Below, in pieces: positions 57,132 to 64,000 of a DNA stretch of 64,000 nt. Position 1 is the first letter of the stretch, and each line of letters starts with the position of its first letter. The notes below the pieces were generated by a model. It saw only the letters and a program-made list of their open reading frames with translations, did no database searches and was not told the origin of the DNA. The translations under genes were made by a program, and so were the position numbers. The stretch is from Prunus persica (lineage: Eukaryota > Streptophyta > Magnoliopsida > Rosales > Rosaceae): contig NC_034014.1 in assembly GCF_000346465.2 (NCBI RefSeq), positions 20,743,373-20,807,372 of the forward strand, read 5' to 3'.

Positions 57132-60100
57132 TTACGTATATTTCTTACATCTCTCGTCGACGAGTAGCATCCTTGCATGATCCACACCTCCTTCTTTTAT
57201 GGACTCCATAAACTCCTCTGAAGCATTATCAAAAGTGTATCGTTGTAGTTTAGTAAGGTGCTCAATACCCTGTGGCAATGTTTCTAACGTCATGCAACTA
57301 TGAATCTCTAGGAACTCGAAATTTGGCATGGCCCCTTTTTCTATAGTTATCTTATTTAATAATGCGAGATTCCTAACAGAGGCATTATCTTCAAGTTTAG
57401 ACCCATAGCTTTTTCTATAGTTATCTTATTTAATAATTCGAAATTTGGCATGGCCTCTGAAACATAACTCTTTCCTAACAGAGGCATTATCTTCAAGGGA
57501 AAGAGAATGTAGAGAGGGCAATGCTTCAATATGACATAGTAAATCCTATTCAAGTTTAGACCCACTCAGATACAAATTTCTGAGAGAGTGGAGTGAACAA
57601 AACCAATGTGGTACCTTTTCCAGTTTTCCGGTCAAGTAAATTCTATCAAGGTAGGGAGGCGGTGAAGACAATGCGTCAACTCGAAGAAATTCCTCTCCAT
57701 CAGCTACAAATAAAAACAAGCGGGAAAGGACCTTCATCTCTTGAATTAAGGCACATAGGTCCTCCTCGTCTCTTTCTTTCACATTTGTAATGCCAAGGAA
57801 CGTAAGCTGGGTCATACTTCCAATAAGTCTAATAATGTTTCCTTCTGATTCAATAAATGCCAAAGATTGCAATTTCTTCATCTTACCAATACTTGATGGT
57901 ATTTTTACCCAAAAACCATCATAGTATGGACCCATAAGTAAATGGCGTAAGCTTAGCAACTTGGAAATCCCTCTTGGAAGTGCCTTTATTTTTGTTGCCA
58001 TGATGTTCAAGGTCTGAAGATTGCGGAGCTTTCCAATGGATTCTGGAAGCTCTGTAATTGGAGTTCCACACAAATTTAAATATTTTAAATTAAATAAGGA
58101 TGTTAGATTGTCTGGCAGATAATCAAGTGGGACATCCTCCAAATCTAGAACCTTAACAATTTAAGGTCAAAAGGTAATTTATTTGAGAAAGAAAATGAGG
58201 ATACGCCAGTGGCAAAGATGAGAAACGAACGAAGCCGTGATATACCTGTGCATGATCCAATTTCTCTATTAGTTGTTTGAATTGACAAACGGAGTGCCCC
58301 AGTTTCTTCTACTGTTTCACTCCCATCAAGTACAGCAAGAAACTTTTCTTTTTTTGCTATAGACAGAGCAATCTCCCTCAAAAGATCATGCATCTTACAT
58401 GCTGGGAGGGATCCATAAAACCTTTCCTGTAGCATGTTACGAAAAATGAGTTCCATAAGATAGCTATTTGCAACTTCTTCTGGCGTGAGCCCTTCGACAT
58501 GTTCAACAAATCCTTCAGCGATCCACAATCTAATGACCCTATTATTTATGATCACTGTATCTTCGGGGAAAAGGGAACAATATAGAAAGCATTGCTTCAG
58601 TCGGTATGGCAAATCATTAAAACTAAACAACAAGATGCTCTTCATAGGTTCTAGCAAAGGATTGTTAGTCAAATGCCAATTTAAGCTGTTGTAGGCTGTG
58701 CTCCACTCTGTAAGTGACTTCTTCGAAGACATAAGACCACTCAAGGCTACGATCGCAAGTGGTAGGCCTTCACACTTTTCCACAAGTTCCCGAGCTAATG
58801 GCAGAAGTTCAGGTGAACAAGATTTGTTAGGGTAACTTGAGAATGCTTTCATGCTGAAGAGCACCCAAGCATCACTCCTTTCCAGCGGTCGAATCTTGTG
58901 AACATGGCTTTCAACTCCAAAAGAAGAGGATGCTATGTCTTCTCTTCGAGTTGTAAGCATGACTCGACTTCCAAGTTGTTTATCTGGAAATGAAAACCTT
59001 ATTTTGTCCCAAAGATGGACATCCCACACGTCATCCAATACAATTAGGTACCTTTTAGTCTCCAAGTAGTTCACCAACATCTCCAGCAATTCGTTATAAC
59101 TCATGGCATTCATGGCTGCAGGGACCTCTTCCTTCTTCGCTTTGTGGAATTCTTTGATCAATCTTCTAAATAAGTCTTCAATCACGTAAGACTGGGAAAC
59201 AGTAATCCACGCATAGCATTCGAAATGTCTCTTTACAATGTCATCTTTGAAGGTCCTTACAACTAGAGTTGTCTTCCCTGATCCTCCCATCCCGACCACG
59301 GACACAACAGTTTGGTGCTTCGCTTCATCCATCAGCCATCCCAGTAACATGTTCTTATCGCCTTCAATCCCGACAAGTTCATCCTCCTTCTGATAAAGAG
59401 AAGACTCCGCTTGGTTCTGCACCCATCTCCGAATATCCTCAGAAGTACTTTTTCCTTCTACAGCTGCAGCACCACGATATCTCTGATTTCTCTCTGGAAT
59501 AGCTCGAATCGCCACCGCGATTTTCTGTAACTTGTTGGCTATTTGACGCTTATACCACAGGTGCTTTGGAAAGTGAATGGTTTTGTGGATCCACCTGGAA
59601 AATCGACCACCATTTCGCTGCTCGTACACGCGATACATGAACTCATCAATGGTGTTTTCAACATGGGCGGCCCGGAGGGTGTGCAAGTGGTGCCACCGCA
59701 CAGGGCCTCTGATTTTTGAGGGCCCCCAAATTTAATATATATATATATATATTAATAAATGTTATACATATACTGGGCAAGCAAATTTTTGACACAAAGA
59801 CATTTCAATTGTGTTGGTTTGCAGGACCTCAACTTCCATTCAAGGCACAACTTCAAAGTCCGCTTGTGTAGATCATAGTTTTAGTTCTTTTTTTGTTTTT
59901 GTTTTTTTGTAACAACAATTAATAATCATAATAATTAAAAAGGCAAACACGTTATAATATAAGGGAAGCTTGAAGAGCTTTCTTCGCATGCTTGAGCGCA
60001 TCTTTCCCCTTTCTTTCTGTAAGTAATAATCATCACCAATATCTCTCCTTGGCTCTCTTTTTTAATCCTTTGACAATTTATTTTTTTCAATTTCAAGGAT

Positions 60101-60669
60101 TTCAACACAAAAAATCGAACAAAAAAATTGATAAATGTCACTCAAAAGCAAATGGTCAAATTTAAATCTGAATTCAAATTCAAGTATGTATCTAAATTAT
60201 ATATACTAAATGACTTCATTATCAATTTTTTTTTTTCCAGATACTTCATTATCATGTTGATTGGTTATATAATGAAAGATGATTTAATTTGTAATTTGCA
60301 TGCTAATTAATGATGAGTTTTGCTTTAAGAAAAAAAAAGACATTTATTGTATGGCATTACGTAATGGTGTAAGTTTGTATTAGCTTATTTGAAGCTCCAG
60401 TTTAAGGTTAGCACAGGGCCCCCAAAATCTCAAGACCGGCTCTGGTTTTCAACATCATTGGCCAAGTCTCGAACGCTTGCGACCCACGCTTTCTCTACTT
60501 GTGTGTGTGCCTGCTCTCCACCGTCAGCATCCTCTAAGAAGGATTTCATGAATACCAGCTCCTGCTTAATCTCATCAACTTGATCACGAACACCCGCTAT
60601 GGAGGCTGCTTCACTCTCTAGAATGGCTACAAATTTGCCAATGAAGAGGTCTGTTGCAGCAGACGCCAT
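57132..60669 (-). pseudogene. NLR2: inverted duplicate of NLR1, disrupted
   Basis: This is a CC-NB-ARC-LRR gene closely related to NLR1. The start (60,669) to residue ~72 is followed by a 783-bp insertion (59,662-60,444). The gene resumes with the rest of the CC domain and an NB-ARC domain with GMGGSGKT, LIVLDDVW, GLPL and MHD all kept. A 1-nt deletion between 58,154 and 58,155 then creates a stop just before the LRRs. The LRR region beyond (58,142-57,546) is open and includes SLAFIESEGNIIRLIGSMTQ, the very part NLR1 has lost. A further ~74-bp partial duplication and frame loss lies at 57,340-57,480. It ends VDERCKKYT. Full-length translation is impossible. Confidence 0.9.
59654..60452. mobile_element. 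hAT-like non-autonomous element inside NLR2
   Basis: The element spans 59,662-60,444. Its ends CATGGGCGGCCCGGAG and, inverted, CAGAGCCGGTCTTGAG are imperfect inverted repeats. Both are followed inward by a GGGCC-rich, CTGTGC-type subterminal sequence. An 8-bp direct repeat GTTTTCAA flanks it (59,654-59,661 and 60,445-60,452); NLR1 has a single copy at the same codons. An 8-bp duplication and CA-starting ends fit the hAT superfamily. There is no transposase ORF in 783 bp. A related fragment lies at 15.64-15.86 kb. Confidence 0.75.
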
Positions 60670-61010
60670 GATGGCCTTATTTTGGTATAACCTTAATCAA
60701 AAAATCCTATCTGAAATTGATTCTGGGGAGAAATCAATGGTATATGCATTTTCGAAAAAGCATTCTGCCATGGTTGGGCTCAGATGCACTAGAGAGAAAA
60801 AGAGAGAGAGATTATCAATTAATAATTAGAAATCGATGTTACGCATGACCATGGCTGGGACAATCGTTGATTAAACAATTGTTGGGAGTTCTCCCATGCA
60901 CGTGAGGATGTGTACCCCATGTGCTGTGATGGGTAAGTCCACTTTCTAACATATAATAAGTTACCCGAATCGATTACTACACATATAATATTGGTTAAAC
61001 AGGTAATGCC
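60670..61010 (-). promoter_or_regulatory. NLR2 upstream region
   Basis: It aligns with the 350 bp before NLR1, so the two genes started with the same proximal promoter. The long TC tract of NLR1 is replaced by a short GA/CT run at about 60,790-60,813. Confidence 0.55.
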
Positions 61011-61412
61011 AACAAAAGAAAAAAACAAATTAACAGCTAACATATGCTCACTAATTATTAATGGGTTTTCAATTGAATGTTTATTAATAATCTTTAGGCT
61101 TAATTGCACCGATATTTCTTGAAATTTCGGTCAAATCTCATTTTATTTTCTCAAATTTAAAAGGGAGATTCACTATTATACTCAATATGGGAGCCTAAAT
61201 TATAAAAATATCCCGTATGAAATGGATTTTAGAAACATACCCAAAGCCCATTTACAACATAACAAAAAAACTTTTAACTTCTTATAAATTACAAAACTGC
61301 CATCAATTTCTTAAAACAAGCCCAACTCCAAAATCTCATAAAAATACACAAAACACTTAATAGGGCATCAAAGTAATTTAATAATTAATATTAAATTCAA
61401 TAAGGCAAATTG
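61011..61412. other. AT-rich non-coding DNA
   Basis: No gene or element was recognised between the NLR2 promoter homology and the next LTR element. Confidence 0.45.
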
Positions 61413-61695
61413 TGTTGTAAAGTCAAGGATGGATCCCACAATGGTAGTGCCCACTACCTAATGGATTGAAGGACATCATGATGAAAGCACTATGGGAAGG
61501 CATCATTACCCACCTCCAATGGAAGATGCTTGCCTACCACCCACCTCCATTAAGAGATGCTTGCCTATAAATAAAGCTTCCTTCTACTTGTAATATACAT
61601 ACATGAATGTAGAACAAACATTCAATGAGAAGATCAGATTTCTATTCTTTCTCTATACCCCAATTCTCTCTACAATTTCATCTAGATTTATAACA
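61413..61695 (+). repeat. Left LTR of the second cargo element
   Basis: At 283 bp it is longer than the 163-bp LTR of the first element. It shares the ends, the CTATAAATA box region and the CTCTCTACAATTTC segment. The extra part includes a duplicated CCACCTCCAWT...GATGCTTGCCTA unit. Confidence 0.8.
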
Positions 61696-61967
61696 CGTTA
61701 TCAGCACGAATTCGCTTTAACAATACCAGCTGAATTCTCTGATGAAACCCAACCAAACAAACACTTCTCTCTCTGTTTCTTCTTTGTTTTGTGACCCTCC
61801 TGGCATATCCGAACAAACTCCGGTGTAGTCCTTGTTTCTTCTTCTCTGCACTCTTCTCAGCCATTTTAACAAGCATCTGGTGTGCATGGCTGTGCATGAA
61901 AAAAAAAATAATAATACCGTAACCAAACCAAGACACAACTGTCTGTCTGTCTGTCTGTCTCTGTACA

Positions 61968-62282
61968 ATGGAGCCGTGGCTCGACGACTTAGCCGACGAC
62001 CTCCAGAGCCTGAGCTTCACCTCCACCACAACTGTGTTGGTAACAGGTAAGCCCGAAGGCTGTTCCCGTCCCTCGTCTCCAAGCTTCCACCACACCCTCT
62101 CGCCAACTCCTCGGACCCTCTCTGGTCCGCCATCCACAAAACCCTCTAGCCTTCGCCTTCGCCTTCGCCATCGCCATCACCGTCGTCGACGGCGTCGGCA
62201 CCAGCCTTGGTCCTGTCCAACTCCGGCAAGCGCATGGACCAGGCGGGGAAAGAAGAAGCTTCCTCTGTGGTTGCCTCTGGTC
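61968..62282 (+). other. Captured coding-like, GC-rich segment, unassigned
   Basis: A frame starts at ATG 61,968 with MEPWLDDLADDLQSLSFTST, a convincing start of a real plant protein. It then runs into low-complexity R/P/S-rich sequence that is likely out of frame (CTTCGCC repeats). Composition is far more GC-rich than the element's interior. I cannot name the source gene securely. Confidence 0.5.
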
Positions 62283-62463
62283 AAGAACTCTGGCTTCTAC
62301 TTCCAGGACATATCAGGCTTCGTGGTTAGCCCTCGCTTCGTGTTCGTAGTTGGAAATATAATTGTCATCATTCTCCTTGTCAAGTCCGGCAAGTTTTCAG
62401 GTAAAGACTCCAGCACAGGAGCTGATCTTTACGATGAGTTTGTTCACAACAGCGAAAAGAACC
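62283..62463 (+). pseudogene. Captured fragment of a small plant membrane protein (DUF4408/DUF761-like)
   Basis: The frame reads FVVSPRFVFVVGNIIVIILL then KSGKFSG and DLYDEFVHNSEKN. A hydrophobic helix followed by a LYDEFVxNS-type motif is typical of plant DUF4408/DUF761 membrane proteins. Only this middle part is present, and it is fused to unrelated sequence on both sides. Confidence 0.55.
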
Positions 62464-62526
62464 ATGAAATGGTCATGACCCATTTTCCGATTCCACGACT
62501 CGGGCGAGTCGGTGGTCATGAACTCG

Positions 62527-62739
62527 ATCTCATCCCCTGATGATTCCTTGCCCATGAAAACAATAGCCGGGGGCAGTGTAGCAAATACTATCAAAGGGCT
62601 GTGTGCTGGGTTCGGAATCTCCTGTGGAATAATTGGTGCTTGAGGGGATGATGAGCAAGGCCAGTTATTTGTAGGTAACATGAGCTCTCATGCTGTGAGC
62701 CTCTCAAGATTGAGGATGAATAAGGGACCCACAGCTCAG
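62527..62739 (+). pseudogene. Captured fragment of a pfkB-family sugar/nucleoside kinase gene
   Basis: The frame reads SSPDDSLPMKTIAGGSVANT, IKGLCAGFGISCGIIGA, an in-frame TGA, then GDDEQGQLFVGNM and SLSRLRMNKGPTAQ. AGGSVANT and the GDDxxG segment are the substrate-side signature region of plant pfkB kinases. The ATP-binding C-terminal signature is absent. The TGA stands where a cysteine or tyrosine codon would be expected. It is in a different frame from the preceding membrane-protein scrap. Confidence 0.8.
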
Positions 62740-63139
62740 CAGAGATGCCCATGGAAATGATAACTTAGATCTAATGGCGGGCCACGCGATAAAAACAGGT
62801 TGGCTGGACAGCACATGTTGTCGAGTGCGCATGATTACAGCCCCACCCACGTATTCTGCTGCACATGTAAAACCACCCACCGAAAAAAAAAAATTATTAA
62901 AAAATGCTAAAGTGCTGAAGCATCTTTTAATAAAAAACAGCAAAACCCATCGACCCACCGAAAGACTAAGCGATAAGATCTCTGCTCCCTTATCTTCTCT
63001 ATTATTTCCTATTATATTTACCTGCTTTTCTATTACTAACCATTAACAAAAATGGACCCTTGGTAATACTAAACATATTATCAGTGGGAGACCGTTACTA
63101 ATACTAACACTTTCCTTATCTTGTTCAGTGGTGGTTTTT

Positions 63140-63470
63140 AACCCCACATTTATTTTATTTACTGTATGGTGTAGGTTTATTACCCATACAACAGTATTTA
63201 TTTAAAAGGGTGGTGCGGGTTTATCGTCCACGCCTTTACTTTTATTTAAATGTATGGAGCAGAATTAGTGCCCATACAAGCACAATTTACTTTACCTCAC
63301 ATTTAATTTTATTTAAAGTATGGTGCGGGATTAACGTCCATACAGCAAGCAATTTAATTTATGAATTTAATTTACCGCACATTTACATTTATTTAAAGTG
63401 TGGTGCGGGTTTATCGTCCATACCGGTAATTTATTTACCAGCAATTTATTATATGGATTAAATGTGCTGT
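63140..63470. repeat. Interior repeat of the second cargo element
   Basis: It contains the CATTTATTTTATTTACTGTATGGTG and GTGGTGCGGGTTTATCGTCC motifs of the 168-bp repeats at 51.1-51.7 kb, in fewer and rearranged units. Confidence 0.8.
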
Positions 63471-64000
63471 ATGATGAGTTTTTACAGTATGCAGATCAGG
63501 ACCATAAGTTCCTTGATCCTCATCATACAATTACATCAGGACTTGAAGATCCTTGATGATGATGTTAATATGAGAGCTGGCAGTCTCTCCGGTACTATAT
63601 TTGTAAACATGTGATCGGACTTGAGGGTCCTTGATCCCTGACATGTAAATAAGGACCTGGGGTTCCTTAATGATGTAACAGTACCGTATTGGTTCATAAT
63701 GCCGTACACATGGATGATAACTGTACTGGCAAATGTACTGTATACATGAATAGTGCCGTATACATGAATAGTGATGTATGCATAAATATTTACCATTTTG
63801 GGTAAACTATCACCATTCAAAAGGGAACCTGCAGTTCCTTAAACTCATGGATAAGCAATTAAATGAGATGCTAGAAGTTCCTCAAAATATGGACAATTAT
63901 GTAAGGACTTGAAGTCCAGAAATATGTACAGAAAATTGTAAAAATGTCCATACCATGAGAATATGTGATTTTGGCCCGAAGTTCAAAATCTAAGGGGATT

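Larger units (their letters stand above)
61413..64000 (+). mobile_element. Second cargo-bearing LTR element, cut by window edge
   Basis: The left LTR (61,413-61,695) starts TGTTGTAAAGTCAAGG and ends ATTTATAACA, followed by CGTTATCAGCACGA as in the 49-kb element. From about 62,930 to the window edge the interior matches 50,880-52,300 of that element closely, in the same order. The stretch between (61.97-62.74 kb) instead carries scraps of different host genes. No gag or pol was seen. The right LTR is outside the window. Confidence 0.85.

Overview
The window looks like plant nuclear DNA from a transposon-rich, resistance-gene-bearing part of a dicot chromosome. It holds CC-NB-ARC-LRR (RPM1-like) genes, CACTA/En-Spm, Mutator-like (MULE), hAT-like, Ty1/copia and Ty3/gypsy-type LTR elements, CT microsatellites, and spliced ORFs with GT-AG introns. 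A woody Rosaceae genome (apple, pear or Prunus) is my guess from overall flavour; nothing here proves it. No prokaryotic or organellar signal and no rRNA or tRNA gene was seen.

Layout. 1-3.8 kb: the 5' half of a CACTA element on the minus strand, with an open TNP2-type transposase frame running off the left edge. Its terminus sits in an exon of a second CACTA element whose last exon and 3' end follow. 3.8-8.85 kb: a copy of the flank found downstream of the first NLR gene, split by a decayed copia fragment. 8.85-17.85 kb: a gene-poor block between matching inverted ends and a 16-bp direct repeat, containing a ~99-bp satellite. 18.3-21.4 kb: NLR1 (+), frameshifted by a 67-bp deletion. 21.9-23.4 kb: its duplicated downstream flank. 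23.4-28 kb: an LTR element without recognisable coding capacity, its right LTR cut off by CACTA-type DNA. 28-36 kb: CACTA subterminal repeat arrays, a 346-bp tandem repeat, gypsy-type LTR pieces and a clean solo LTR. 36-46.55 kb: a degenerate CACTA element (minus) containing an apparently intact MULE at 40.1-45.5 kb. 47.4-48.3 kb: another LTR fragment. 49.0-56.0 kb: a young non-autonomous LTR retrotransposon (5-bp TSD, near-identical LTRs) carrying scraps of several host genes. 56.5-61.0 kb: NLR2 (-), an inverted duplicate of NLR1 broken by a hAT-like insertion, a 1-nt deletion and an LRR rearrangement. 61.4 kb to the right edge: a relative of the 49-56 kb element with different host-gene scraps in the same slot.

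The most notable points are the pair of related LTR elements with exchangeable host-gene cargo, the MULE with an intact four-exon transposase and a convergent GRF-zinc-finger/membrane protein gene, and the inverted NLR pair in which each copy is whole where the other is broken.
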